A DNA stretch of 64,000 nt from Tritrichomonas foetus (taxonomy: Eukaryota; Parabasalia; Tritrichomonadida; Tritrichomonadidae), in NCBI GenBank assembly GCA_001839685.1, contig MLAK01001160.1, positions 1 to 64,000 on the forward strand, in the 5' to 3' direction. The position numbers and the translations under genes were made by a program. Below are positions 8,689 through 18,420 of the stretch, piece by piece (within the stretch, counting starts at the first letter, position 1; each line of letters starts with the position of its first letter). The notes below the pieces were generated by a model. It saw only the letters and a program-made list of their open reading frames with translations, was not told the DNA's origin and ran no database searches.

Positions 8689-10506
8689 TTAATCACTATC
8701 AAAGTCTTCAACATCGACATCAACACCTGAACTAGAATCATCGAAGTCAATTTCTATTCCTGAGTCTCTTTGTGATACACTATCATAATCAGAAATTTCA
8801 CTTTTAATTGTAGATGGAATTTGGATGCTAGATTCTTCAATAACACTTTCAACATTAACATTTCCTTGAAGATATGAAGATTCTTCATCACCAAGAACTT
8901 CAATCATACTACTTGATTCATTTTTAGTGTTGCTCTCTTCATCAATATCGATGAAATCATCATCTGATTCTTTCTTTGATGATGAACTAATTTTACTCTC
9001 GACTTCAATAAAGTCATCATCATCAGATCCTTTTGTTTTACTCTCACTTTCTACTTCAATGAAATCACTAATTCCAGATTTAGTTTTGCTTTCACTTTCT
9101 TCAATATCAATAAAATCATCATCATCATCATCAGATCCTTTTGTTTTACTCTCACTTTCTACTTCAATGAAATCACTCGTTCCAGATTTAGTTTTGCTTT
9201 CACTCTCTTCAATATCAACAAAATCATCATCATCATCAGATCCCTTTGTTTTACTTTCGCTTTCTACTTCAATGAAATCACTCGTTCCAGATTTCGTTTT
9301 ACTTTCACTTTCTTCAATATCAACAAAATCATCAGAATTAGAATCTTTTGTTTTGCTTTCACTCTCCTCAACATCAACAAAATCATCTGTCTCACTTTGC
9401 TTCGCTTGAGATTTACTTGTATCACTTTCATTTCCTTCATCAAAATCATCAGTAACACTTTGATGAGTATATGAACTTTCATTTTGCTCGTCATCATCAT
9501 CATCAAAATCTTCCGCCATCGATTCTTTCGTTTCACTCTTTTGCGTTTCTGATTCCTCAACATCAACAAAATCATCTTCACCTTTGAATCCACTCGTTGA
9601 AGCAACTTCAGAAGCTTTATTTAATGCGCTTGATTCTTCAATAAAATCATCACCATCGTCGAAGTCATTATTTTCTTCTTCATTCTTTGAACTTCCTGTA
9701 TAAGCGAAATCATCTGATGAAAACTTTGTAACAGGGGAAGCAACTTTTTGAAGATCTTTTATTGATGGTTTTTTGAATCCTTGATTTACATTAATTGGAG
9801 GAGGAGGAGCTTTTTGGGATTGTTCATGTTGTTGAACTTTTGGTGGTGATTTTTGAGGTGGATCTAATTTTTGAATGTTTTTCAAAGGATGATTATTTTG
9901 TTGAATTTGTTGTGATGGTTTTGTATTTTGTTTTTGATCTTGCTTAGAGTTTGTAGATGGCTTACTATTAGCTGGCTCATTTTTCTGAACTGGTTTGTTA
10001 TCTTGTTTAGTTGTTGGTGTTGATTTTGGAATAACTGGTTTGACTTTCGGTGGAGCTGCATAAGATGGTCGTGTTGGCTGCTTTCCTTCAGCAAATGCTT
10101 TCGCACGCCGATGAAAACCAATTCTTGTATTCTTTCGCATAGTGTCTGATAAAAATTTATAAATTGTGGCTTTCTTCAAAAAGTTGGTATTATCTGGAAT
10201 TTGAAAATTACCTGCTTCAAGATTCAACATTTCCAATGTCATCTCCATTTTATTTTCTTTAAGGAATTGTAAGACTAGCGCATAGCATCTTTTCCAAACT
10301 TCAAGTTCTCGATATTTAGGGTGAGGGTGAATTGGTATGAAAATCGGATTGTCAGAATTGAGGACTATTTTGCCAATTCCGCTCATTAAAACAGCTTGGG
10401 AATGGTGGTCAACTCCATGGTCTCGTAAAGCGTCAGAAGTTCGTTTTAATAACTCGTTTCTTGGAATTTGAGGTGTAAATTTCTTTCCACGAAGCTTGTG
10501 CAACAT
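8689..10506 (-). CDS. LisH-domain (FOP/OFD1-like) protein with acidic Ser/Glu/Asp repeats
   Basis: 605 residues from the first ATG; the longer frame up to 10563 starts at TTG. Residues about 17-50 (LLKRTSDALRDHGV..., GIGKIVL) and 76-99 (LVLQFLKENKMEMTLEMLNLEAG) have the order and spacing of the TOF-plus-LisH module of centrosomal/basal-body proteins FOP, FOR20 and OFD1. A Pro/Gln/Lys-rich linker follows (about 145-265). Then comes a long acidic tail made of repeated units of the type DDFVDIEESESKTK and SDFIEVESESKTKGS. By analogy it would act in basal-body or microtubule-organising-centre assembly, a sensible role in a multiflagellate. It is divergent from the CCDC146-like gene at 10718, with a 211-bp shared promoter region. 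Confidence 0.5.
   Translation of the reverse strand: MLHKLRGKKFTPQIPRNELLKRTSDALRDHGVDHHSQAVLMSGIGKIVLNSDNPIFIPIHPHPKYRELEVWKRCYALVLQFLKENKMEMTLEMLNLEAGNFQIPDNTNFLKKATIYKFLSDTMRKNTRIGFHRRAKAFAEGKQPTRPSYAAPPKVKPVIPKSTPTTKQDNKPVQKNEPANSKPSTNSKQDQKQNTKPSQQIQQNNHPLKNIQKLDPPQKSPPKVQQHEQSQKAPPPPINVNQGFKKPSIKDLQKVASPVTKFSSDDFAYTGSSKNEEENNDFDDGDDFIEESSALNKASEVASTSGFKGEDDFVDVEESETQKSETKESMAEDFDDDDDEQNESSYTHQSVTDDFDEGNESDTSKSQAKQSETDDFVDVEESESKTKDSNSDDFVDIEESESKTKSGTSDFIEVESESKTKGSDDDDDFVDIEESESKTKSGTSDFIEVESESKTKGSDDDDDDFIDIEESESKTKSGISDFIEVESESKTKGSDDDDFIEVESKISSSSKKESDDDFIDIDEESNTKNESSSMIEVLGDEESSYLQGNVNVESVIEESSIQIPSTIKSEISDYDSVSQRDSGIEIDFDDSSSGVDVDVEDFDSD
8990..9400 (-). repeat. In-frame tandem repeats encoding Asp/Glu/Ser/Lys units
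   Basis: Within the LisH gene, alternating units of roughly 45-55 bp encode DDFVDIEESESKTK and SDFIEVESESKTKGS. Several copies are almost identical in DNA (for example around 9015-9080, 9140-9200 and 9250-9310). This suggests recent unequal exchange, and length may vary between isolates. Confidence 0.75.
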
Positions 10507-10609
10507 TCGAAGGAAAAATATTTTTAAACGGCCACAATTTAAAAAGCTATCATGCCAAGACAAAATCGATTGAAAAATATTGAGAAATAATCAAGCACGA
10601 TAAACGTTC

Positions 10610-10622
10610 GCCATATAAAAAG
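10610..10622 (+). promoter_or_regulatory. Candidate GCCATATAAAAA promoter element, divergent promoter
   Basis: GCCATATAAAAAG starts 108 bp before the ATG at 10718 and lies near the middle of the 211-bp spacer shared with the LisH gene. Its first 12 bases are identical to part of the inverted-repeat arms at 63364-63419, which lie 106 and 113 bp from their start codons. Inference only. Confidence 0.35.
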
Positions 10623-10717
10623 TTTCAGATTCTGATTCATTAAAATTTTTACGTTTCTAATTTGTACGTTAAGTAAAACTTTTTCATTCACAGAAAAGCA
10701 GGAATTCTTCAAGAGAT

Positions 10718-13474
10718 ATGAGTAGTGGAGCCAATATTGTTGATGGTAGTGATGAAAACCATCCAGCAGTATTAGCATTGAAACAATTATTAGACTCCTC
10801 TCAAATTACTCCAGAAACATTCAACAATTTAATTTTCAAGTTCAAAAAATTACATCAAGCCTTTTCGCAATCATGCTCTACAGAACAAATACTTTTACGA
10901 CGCACACGAGATTTAAACAAAGAATTAAAATCCCAAAAATTAACAATTCAAAACTCCGCAACACAACAGCAAGAACATAGAACTGCATTGACAACACTTC
11001 GCCAATATGTAACAAACATTCAGGTTGAATTAGAAGCCGCACGCGAACAAATCGATACAACGAAAGCAAATACTGAGCTGAAAAAGAAAGAATGCGCTAA
11101 GCTGGCAGATAAAGTTGCTAAAGCTCGTGATGATCAAATATTGAAACTTGAACCACAAAAGAAAGCAATACAGCATGAAATCCAATCACTTGAAGAATCA
11201 ATTAATGAGAAGAGAACAACAATTGCTCAACTCAAAAATACAGCTCAAAAAATATCTGATAAAATGAAGAAATGTGATGATCAAATGACTGATATTGAAA
11301 AGAAAAAACGTTCAGCTGATCAAAAAATGCTTGAAATTTCTTCAATTCCAATTAAAACTCGTCAAAAATCGTCAGCTGTTGAGTCTTCACATAATACTAT
11401 GTTATCTGAAGAAAAATCATTAAATACACAACTTGGTACAGCTGAAACAACTCTTTGCCAGCTTCACACTCAATCACATGATTTAGAAACTGAGTATCAA
11501 CATATTTCTAATGATATTGAAGGAATAACAACAGCAATAAGTGATTTGAGATCAAAATCAGAAGAACTTCGTAATAAATGCTCAGAGTATACAGCTGACA
11601 AACAACAAAGAGAATATGATTCGAGAAGAATTGCCAAATTAATTGGGGAACAAAATAAAGAAATTGCAAACCTGAATTCAAAACTCGAAGGAATTGAGAA
11701 AGATATCAACAAAAAAGAAAAAGAATCACAAAGGCTTGAAGAAACAATGGCTAGATTAACAATCGATACAGCTGTTCTCTCAACTCAGTTAACATCATTA
11801 TCTAATGATCAACATAAGGAAGAACAATATAATACTAATCTTAAACGTGATCTTGATCAACAAATTGAAGAAAAAGAAGCAGCTTTAAAAGCAATTTTAG
11901 CTGTTGAAGAAGTCAACCAAAAGCTTTTAGATGAAATTAAAGCTGCTTTATCAGACAAAAATAGAAAGCAAGGAATTCATGACCAGCTTGCTAAAAAAGA
12001 ACATGAATTACAAATTGAGCTAACTGAAGCCTCATTAATTCGTGATAGGAAAGCTAGAGAAATGGCCTCAATGAAAAAGAAAACACTTGATTCCAGAACT
12101 TTAGCAATGGAAAGGAATCTTGATTATATGGATTTAGTAAGAAAACAAGAACAAAATGCTGCAAAACTAAAAGATTGTTCTGAAATGTATGAAAAAGTGA
12201 AACTTGATAGGAATAAAAATGTTAACCATATTCAGACATCTCGCCAACTTATTGTTGAGTATAAAGAAAAGATCAGAATCTTAGAAAATGAAGTTGAAGT
12301 TTTACGTGCAGAATTCGAGCAAGTTGATGCTGCTGTTAAATTACAAAAGAATGATTTAATGCAAGCATTTAAACGACGTGATGCCACAAAATCTGATCTC
12401 AAAAGAGCAGAAATTTCATATAAGGATTTACAAGGAAAAATTGATTTCCAGATGAACGAAACAAGCCGTTTGAACTTGGTACTTCAAAATCTAGAAAATC
12501 AAATTGAACATCATCAAAACCTATATGCTAAACAATCAGATGATTGCGCAAATATCCAACGTGAACTTATTGATCGCCAAGATCAGCTTTGCTTAGTAAA
12601 TGAGCAGTTTAATAGGCATGAAGAAGTTATGAAGAGAGGTGAAATTGCATTAAGAGATCGTGAAGAAGAATTTAAACTTTTACATCTTCAATTAAGAGAT
12701 TTTCAACGACAAATCGATATTATGCAAAGAAAGATTCCACAACTTCGTGCATATGAAAAAGAGATTTTCGATTTGCATCGTCAACTTGATAAAGAAAAAA
12801 CTGAAGTAGATAAAATCACACAAAAATTAGAAGCACCCGATCTTAAAGAAAGACAGAGGGCTTATTGCGGCAAAGATTTCTCTTTGAAAGAGCTAGAAGA
12901 TAAGGTTTCTTTATATGAACAAAGAATCAATTCAAAGGAGCAACAATTATGGGAAAAACAAATTTTATTACGAGAAATTGATGATAAGATAACAGAACTC
13001 AAGAAGGATTCAATGTGTGATAGCTCTAAGATGGCCAAAGCTTATGAAAGAAGTGGAAACCTTCGTCAAGAATCTATGGCACTTAGAAGAAAGAAAATGG
13101 CAGCAATTGCAGAATCTTCAGTGTATCAAACACAAGGTGATGAATTAAAGGAACAAAAGAATTTCATCAAACAAGAACTTGAAGCAGCTAGTGAAAGAAC
13201 TGCTCGTGGTCAAGCATTTGATGAGTATTCAGAGAGAATGATTACAATGCATATCCGTGATTTGACATCATCACAGAGAGCTTTAAGAGGAGAAGAATAT
13301 GCTGAATTGGACGATGAAGAAGAAAGAAGACCAGGACGTCAACACTTTGATGCTTATCCAACAGCTGATGGTTTATCTAGACCATATGGCGCATTTCCAG
13401 TATTTCAACCAGGACCACCATCAGGTCAACTTAGATTCTACAAACCAGAAACACTTCGACCAATTGAACTGTAA
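10718..13474 (+). CDS. CCDC146/MBO2-like flagellar coiled-coil protein
   Basis: 918 residues, coiled coil over nearly the whole length. Features recalling the CCDC146 (human) / MBO2 (Chlamydomonas) family are: an N-terminal FKKLHQAFSQS...LLRRTRDLNKEL block (about 48-75); a C-terminal block around 670-720 with VDKITQKLEAPDLKERQRAY followed by LYEQRINSKEQQLWEKQILLRE; and a tail of the form GLSRPYGAFPVFQPGPPSGQ ... KPETLRPIEL, similar to the conserved Pro/Gly-rich end in protist members. MBO2 is an axonemal protein needed for the normal ciliary waveform, and CCDC146 is found at centrioles and axonemal microtubules. The related CFAP58/CCDC147 family is an alternative. Complete gene with ATG start. 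Confidence 0.6.
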   Translation: MSSGANIVDGSDENHPAVLALKQLLDSSQITPETFNNLIFKFKKLHQAFSQSCSTEQILLRRTRDLNKELKSQKLTIQNSATQQQEHRTALTTLRQYVTNIQVELEAAREQIDTTKANTELKKKECAKLADKVAKARDDQILKLEPQKKAIQHEIQSLEESINEKRTTIAQLKNTAQKISDKMKKCDDQMTDIEKKKRSADQKMLEISSIPIKTRQKSSAVESSHNTMLSEEKSLNTQLGTAETTLCQLHTQSHDLETEYQHISNDIEGITTAISDLRSKSEELRNKCSEYTADKQQREYDSRRIAKLIGEQNKEIANLNSKLEGIEKDINKKEKESQRLEETMARLTIDTAVLSTQLTSLSNDQHKEEQYNTNLKRDLDQQIEEKEAALKAILAVEEVNQKLLDEIKAALSDKNRKQGIHDQLAKKEHELQIELTEASLIRDRKAREMASMKKKTLDSRTLAMERNLDYMDLVRKQEQNAAKLKDCSEMYEKVKLDRNKNVNHIQTSRQLIVEYKEKIRILENEVEVLRAEFEQVDAAVKLQKNDLMQAFKRRDATKSDLKRAEISYKDLQGKIDFQMNETSRLNLVLQNLENQIEHHQNLYAKQSDDCANIQRELIDRQDQLCLVNEQFNRHEEVMKRGEIALRDREEEFKLLHLQLRDFQRQIDIMQRKIPQLRAYEKEIFDLHRQLDKEKTEVDKITQKLEAPDLKERQRAYCGKDFSLKELEDKVSLYEQRINSKEQQLWEKQILLREIDDKITELKKDSMCDSSKMAKAYERSGNLRQESMALRRKKMAAIAESSVYQTQGDELKEQKNFIKQELEAASERTARGQAFDEYSERMITMHIRDLTSSQRALRGEEYAELDDEEERRPGRQHFDAYPTADGLSRPYGAFPVFQPGPPSGQLRFYKPETLRPIEL

Positions 13475-13666
13475 GCAAATCTTTCCAATGATGAAAATGC
13501 TTATATTGTTATTATTACTTGTTTTCTGTTTTCTATTTATATTACTAACATAATCAATGACTTTTATAATACATTATTGTGTACTAAATTTATTAATTTG
13601 TAGTTTTCTTTTTTTGGTTTTCAATTTCTTTTTCTGACAGTTAACTGATGTCACTTTTTTCATTTC

Positions 13667-15127
13667 ATGGATTATAAATCCGTCAAATCAGTAATCCCAG
13701 GGAGCTCAATAAATAATCTAACAGAAAGTGACTATCTTACAACGGATATTAATGATAGTTTTGTATCTTTGATGAAAAACCAAAATTATGATAATTCTAT
13801 AGAATCACTTTCACTTTATTTAAATTCAATTGTTAACTACATTGAAGTTCACAAACAAAAATTAGATCCAATTCTACCTCCATCATTTGAATACTTTTTT
13901 GCTGATCTTTTAAACAAGAATGAAAAAGCTTTTGGTTCTGATCTATATCAAATTTTGAGTTTTTTCTCTACAAACAAAGAAATATGTGAACGGTTTATTA
14001 AAATAAACATTTTAGATAAGTTAGTACAAAATTTATCTCATCATGTTTATGATCAATTCAATTCAAAATTCTTAGTTGTTTCTATTTTTAACATTTCTGA
14101 TTTTCTTTTAACCAAAATATCGCTTGATGAATTTACTTCCAAATATTCTTTAAAGGTTTTCGTTGATAATAATGATATCGATTCTATTGACTTATTAAAT
14201 TTCTTAGTTCTATTTTCTAAACATTGCAGTGATTTTGATTTTGCCAAAAATATTATTATAACTATTAAAAATAAAACTTTAATTTTATTCGAAACAAGTA
14301 GTCAAATTGCTTGGATTATGTTTTATTTAACAAGAAATAAGCCAACTAATTCATGCTTATTTTTTGAGAATCCAATTTTCGTGAATACTAATGACAATAT
14401 ATTTTTTGTCTTATCTAATTTCCTCATACCAAATGGAAATGATCAATTTTTCAATCCATTCTTCCAATTTTGTTATTTCTTTTTAACTGATCAAAAGGTC
14501 AATGAAAGTTTTATGGAAAAATTCTTTCAATCCGGTAATCCTTATCGAACAACAATTTTAGAAGTATTAAATATACAAATGATAACTGAAATTGCTGCGA
14601 ATAGTCATCATCAAAATGTGAAAAAGATGATTTTGAAAATTTTGAACTATTTTTTGAAATTGAATGATATTCCATTCCCGAATGATCGAAATTTTGTTCA
14701 AACTCTTTTCAATATTCATAAAAATGGAAACAATGAAGTTTTCAAACAATTACTTATTTTATTTTCTAGAATTGTTTATAAACTATCTCTTGAGTTGGTT
14801 GAAGTAATTTTTCATTCACACTTCTTCCTTGATGCAATGGATGGCTATGAAATGGCCAATTTTATCCCTTTTCTCCATTTCTTTTTTGCAATGATGATAA
14901 GACTTCAAACTAATAGTTTGTTATATGAAGAGTTTCTAACATTCTGCTCAGAAATCGATATTTTAACATCTATTCGGAATTATATTGATAGTAATGAAAT
15001 ATCTGATGAAGATATTAATATGAGTTTGATGCTGCTTGAACAAGCCATTAAAATAAATGATAGCAATAATGCAAAAGAAAGCAAATTCAAAACCTATTTA
15101 AGTAAATGCGGTGATATATCTGATTGA
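13667..15127 (+). CDS. Alpha-solenoid (ARM/HEAT-like) protein, trichomonad family
   Basis: 486 residues. After a 30-residue polar start the sequence is a succession of hydrophobic helix pairs rich in Phe, Leu, Ile and Asn, without transmembrane segments. This is typical of degenerate armadillo/HEAT repeats. Layout and length match the next gene (466 residues) and the gene at 50010-51389 (459 residues), which suggests one lineage-specific family. No catalytic motif is seen. The ATG lies in CATTTCATGG. Function unknown. Confidence 0.5.
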   Translation: MDYKSVKSVIPGSSINNLTESDYLTTDINDSFVSLMKNQNYDNSIESLSLYLNSIVNYIEVHKQKLDPILPPSFEYFFADLLNKNEKAFGSDLYQILSFFSTNKEICERFIKINILDKLVQNLSHHVYDQFNSKFLVVSIFNISDFLLTKISLDEFTSKYSLKVFVDNNDIDSIDLLNFLVLFSKHCSDFDFAKNIIITIKNKTLILFETSSQIAWIMFYLTRNKPTNSCLFFENPIFVNTNDNIFFVLSNFLIPNGNDQFFNPFFQFCYFFLTDQKVNESFMEKFFQSGNPYRTTILEVLNIQMITEIAANSHHQNVKKMILKILNYFLKLNDIPFPNDRNFVQTLFNIHKNGNNEVFKQLLILFSRIVYKLSLELVEVIFHSHFFLDAMDGYEMANFIPFLHFFFAMMIRLQTNSLLYEEFLTFCSEIDILTSIRNYIDSNEISDEDINMSLMLLEQAIKINDSNNAKESKFKTYLSKCGDISD

Positions 15128-15162
15128 GGAATTTTCAAAGACAAAGGGTGAAGTTTGTTATG

Positions 15163-15172
15163 ACCATATAAG
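15163..15172 (+). promoter_or_regulatory. Candidate CCATATAA promoter element
   Basis: ACCATATAAG begins 109 bp before the ATG at 15272. It is a partial match to the GCCATATAAAAA motif at the same distance upstream of other genes. Weak alone. Confidence 0.25.
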
Positions 15173-15271
15173 CACTTAAAAAGTTCTCAGTAACGATATG
15201 AATCATATTATTAACGTCATTTTTATTCAAATTATTAAGTATTCATTCAAAAAGTTAATAGATATCTTTTT

Positions 15272-16672
15272 ATGGCCCTTATTGTGGGCTACAAAGGAGT
15301 TGAAGGAATTGACATTGATCATTCCTCTTTAATACATGCTGACAATGTAGACATCAAAGATATTCCATTGAACGAATTTAAAATGTCAGAAAATCTTATT
15401 GAAAGAGCTTTGCTTGTTGAATGGGAGAATTTACAAATGCATTATAAAAATGGTAATTCAGAAGGATTCGAAAAATCCAGTGAAATTATTGCAAGTTATT
15501 TATTTGACAAATCACATGATATTATTAAATTAGTCAAGTTTTTGGATATTCCTTCTTTTATTGTTCATGAAGTCAAAAATGATGCTGATCCAAAAAGGCT
15601 AACTCAAATCTTACGATTAGCCATAAACATAATCACAGCAGGTGATCAAGAAGTTTTTTTGTTTTTCCATCAACAAAATTTCTTTTCTTGCGTTGATTCT
15701 TTTATGAATTCACAAAATACAACATTGATAACATGTGCAGTTATTTTAATTTCTTCTGTTTTAGATGATTATGTTCGAATTGGCGTAAAACCTCCTTTTG
15801 ATTTTTCACCCAACAAAATTTCAGAAGTTGTAGATTTTTTCTTCATTCGAGGACCACTTTTTTGTTTATTAGGAAATATTTTGTGTGAAATTCCAAGTTT
15901 AGATAATATTAATGAATATATTCAATTAGGTTTTAATATTTTGAAACCTGTTGATAATTATAATCGATTTTTTGAAGGAATTGATTATGTTTTACATTTA
16001 GATTTCCCTAAATTTTGGCCTTTGATTCGAGCAAATTTAGAACTACTTTATTCCTTTGTTTTTTGTAAAAGTTTGACATCTGAAAATATGATTATATCAA
16101 ATTCATTGAATGTTATGACTTTATTAAATAATTTAATTGAAAATTATAAAGTTGCCAAACAAGAAATTGTTCCTAATCTTCCATTTAAAGACTTACTAAT
16201 GATTGCTGAAATCCAGAAACCAAAAGTGTTGAGTCTTTCAATCAAACTTTTAGCAAAAACTGTTAAGCATCATATTTTTGAAGCACAAATTCTATTTGAA
16301 TCAAGTGTTTATCATAATATTATTGATATATTTGAAAATGGTCAAGTAGACGAAAAGATATCATGCATGCTTTTAGTTCTCAAACTATTCGATGCACTTG
16401 GAGATGATGGGAATTTGTCGATCTTTTTATGCAATGATTTCTTTCAAATCCTGGTTGATTTTATTGATCCTTCTTTAGAAAAACAGTTCTTTTCGACATT
16501 GAAATTAATCAATGTTCTGATTAACAAACAACCTGAATTAATTCAATGTTGTGATGAATCATTGATTAGATCATTAGAAGAAATGAAAATAAACACTTCT
16601 AACGAGAAAATTTTGAGCTACATTACTTCTGTAATGAAATTGATCCATGACTCACAAGAAAACACTTTTTAA
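15272..16672 (+). CDS. Alpha-solenoid (ARM/HEAT-like) protein, trichomonad family
   Basis: 466 residues, starting at ATG. A short N-terminal polar region (to about residue 45) is followed by helix pairs such as ILRLAINIITAGDQEVFLFF and LITCAVILISSVLDD that look like armadillo-type repeats. The region around 300-440 also has ARM-like spacing (VLSLSIKLLAKTVK). It lies 144 bp downstream of a similar-sized solenoid gene on the same strand, which may reflect an old tandem duplication. No enzyme signature; probably a protein-interaction scaffold. Confidence 0.5.
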   Translation: MALIVGYKGVEGIDIDHSSLIHADNVDIKDIPLNEFKMSENLIERALLVEWENLQMHYKNGNSEGFEKSSEIIASYLFDKSHDIIKLVKFLDIPSFIVHEVKNDADPKRLTQILRLAINIITAGDQEVFLFFHQQNFFSCVDSFMNSQNTTLITCAVILISSVLDDYVRIGVKPPFDFSPNKISEVVDFFFIRGPLFCLLGNILCEIPSLDNINEYIQLGFNILKPVDNYNRFFEGIDYVLHLDFPKFWPLIRANLELLYSFVFCKSLTSENMIISNSLNVMTLLNNLIENYKVAKQEIVPNLPFKDLLMIAEIQKPKVLSLSIKLLAKTVKHHIFEAQILFESSVYHNIIDIFENGQVDEKISCMLLVLKLFDALGDDGNLSIFLCNDFFQILVDFIDPSLEKQFFSTLKLINVLINKQPELIQCCDESLIRSLEEMKINTSNEKILSYITSVMKLIHDSQENTF

Positions 16673-16938
16673 ATGCTTTAGATATGTTAATACATATGTA
16701 ATATTAGAACCATGATAGATACATTTTATATATTATGTGAATAAAATAATATTTGTGAAAAACTTTTTTATTCTTAGATATGATTATATTTAGAAGTTAA
16801 GTGATTTCGATTATGAAAATAAATCAATGATTCATCAATGCTGGATGAAACCCTCATTAATTGAGAAATTTATCATCTGACATTATTAATTTTTCAGAAT
16901 AATTTTCAAATGACATAATTTTGGTAGGATTCTTTTCC

Positions 16939-18420
16939 ATGGAAGAAGATGTAGTTGATGATCCAATTCCATTATTATTCGGAAAATTAAATGAGTTACC
17001 ATCATTATTCAATTTATCCGAAGAATTTTTATCACAGTTGATGGAAAAATATTTTTATGATATTTCCAAAATCGGCAAAAAACTTTCAAATTATAATCGA
17101 GAAATTAAATTACTTGAGAAATTTGGCATACCTTATGAAATGAAAGACCAGACATTGCTGTTAAGTTCCATTTTCACAGAAAATGAAGTTATCTGTCAAA
17201 AATGTCAAAAAGCAGTTTTTGAAAGTGATCTTTTATGTTTAATTTGTGGTCATTTTTATTGTAGAGACTGTTGGATTGAAAACATAATGAATGGTGAAAC
17301 AAGATGCATGTTTGATGATTGTCCCTGTCAAATTTCATTCACAGATGTTTATAATCTTTGTCCAAATTCGAATCCTGATTTTTTGCTTAATATGTTTCGC
17401 CAATTATCTTTCCTTCATAACGAAAAAATAAGGAAAAATTGCCCGTTTTGTGAAGAAATAATTGATTTCAAATCTGTTAAATTAGGAAGTTTTTATTGTC
17501 AAAAATGCAAAAATTTGTTTTGTTTGAAATGTTGTGAAAAATCTCATTTTCCACTTTCTTGCAACCAAAATAAAGAATTTAGAGAATTAATAAATAAGTA
17601 TTCTGATAGAATCGAGGAATTAAATGAATATCGAAAAATAAAAACACAAATTTGTCGATTTAATCAAACACTAAAAGAATTAAAGCAAATTATTTATTCA
17701 ATTAATTACGAGAATTTACTTTCGAATTCATCTTTTAAAGAATTATTTAATAAGAAGACTATTTGCATTCGATTAATATATGAAAAAATTGAAAACAAGA
17801 CAAAAATAGATTGGGATGAAGAAACTCTACAGCAAGAAATTGAAAAAATCAAAGAAAAATCAAATGAATTATTTGAATTCATTTCTTCTTTCATTGAAAA
17901 AAATAATCAAATTCAAAATAACTTTAAAAAATTCCAAGAATTAGAAAATGATGAAATTATAAAAAATTATCTTTACGATTTATCACTTTTAGAATTCAAT
18001 GAACCATTTTTTACTCCCAAATTTGTGAAAGCAAAAGATGAAGCCGAATTTGAGTTTGATTTTGAAGAAGAAGAAAACGTATTAAATGATTCAGATGATC
18101 ATTTTGCAGATGAGAATGTGAATGAAAACGAATGTGGAAATGAAAGCGAAAGAGATAATAGTGTTAATGATAACGAAGAGGAAAGTATGGATGAAAATGA
18201 AAAGTTTTCTATTCTAAATTCTGTGATTGATTTACACATCATTTCGTTAGTGAAATCTTTTTCAAAAGTTTTTATTCATTTTCATCGAAACAATAAAAAT
18301 GTTCAATTTTTACAGGAAATACTTCAGAGAATATCAAATCTCTGCTTTGAAGAATGTGAAGGAAATCGAACTCTTGACCTGCAATTTTATATCATTTATC
18401 TGAGCTACTTTTCTAATTAA
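16939..18420 (+). CDS. RBR-type (RING1-IBR) protein lacking an evident RING2
   Basis: 493 residues from the first ATG; the frame opens 18 bp earlier at TTG. Residues 86-130 form a RING1-type set: CQKC, LCLICGHFYCRDCW, then CMFDDCPC. Residues 168-209 form an in-between-RING (IBR) type set: CPFCEEII, FYCQKCKNLFCLKCC, then His and Cys. In RBR ubiquitin ligases (Ariadne, Parkin) a RING2 with the catalytic cysteine should follow. Here residues 210-360 are coiled helix without paired cysteines, so the transthiolation cysteine is apparently missing. A very acidic Asn/Glu/Asp segment (about 375-425) and a helical end follow. It may be a substrate or E2-binding adaptor, or a divergent ligase. Confidence 0.65.
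   Translation: MEEDVVDDPIPLLFGKLNELPSLFNLSEEFLSQLMEKYFYDISKIGKKLSNYNREIKLLEKFGIPYEMKDQTLLLSSIFTENEVICQKCQKAVFESDLLCLICGHFYCRDCWIENIMNGETRCMFDDCPCQISFTDVYNLCPNSNPDFLLNMFRQLSFLHNEKIRKNCPFCEEIIDFKSVKLGSFYCQKCKNLFCLKCCEKSHFPLSCNQNKEFRELINKYSDRIEELNEYRKIKTQICRFNQTLKELKQIIYSINYENLLSNSSFKELFNKKTICIRLIYEKIENKTKIDWDEETLQQEIEKIKEKSNELFEFISSFIEKNNQIQNNFKKFQELENDEIIKNYLYDLSLLEFNEPFFTPKFVKAKDEAEFEFDFEEEENVLNDSDDHFADENVNENECGNESERDNSVNDNEEESMDENEKFSILNSVIDLHIISLVKSFSKVFIHFHRNNKNVQFLQEILQRISNLCFEECEGNRTLDLQFYIIYLSYFSN

Noticed and set aside
16921..16938. TTG or GTG starts giving longer proteins at 6857, 10563, 16921, 41595, 46783, 46959, 53272 and 60428
   Set aside because: A eukaryotic nuclear gene should start at ATG. 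The first in-frame ATG was used in each case.
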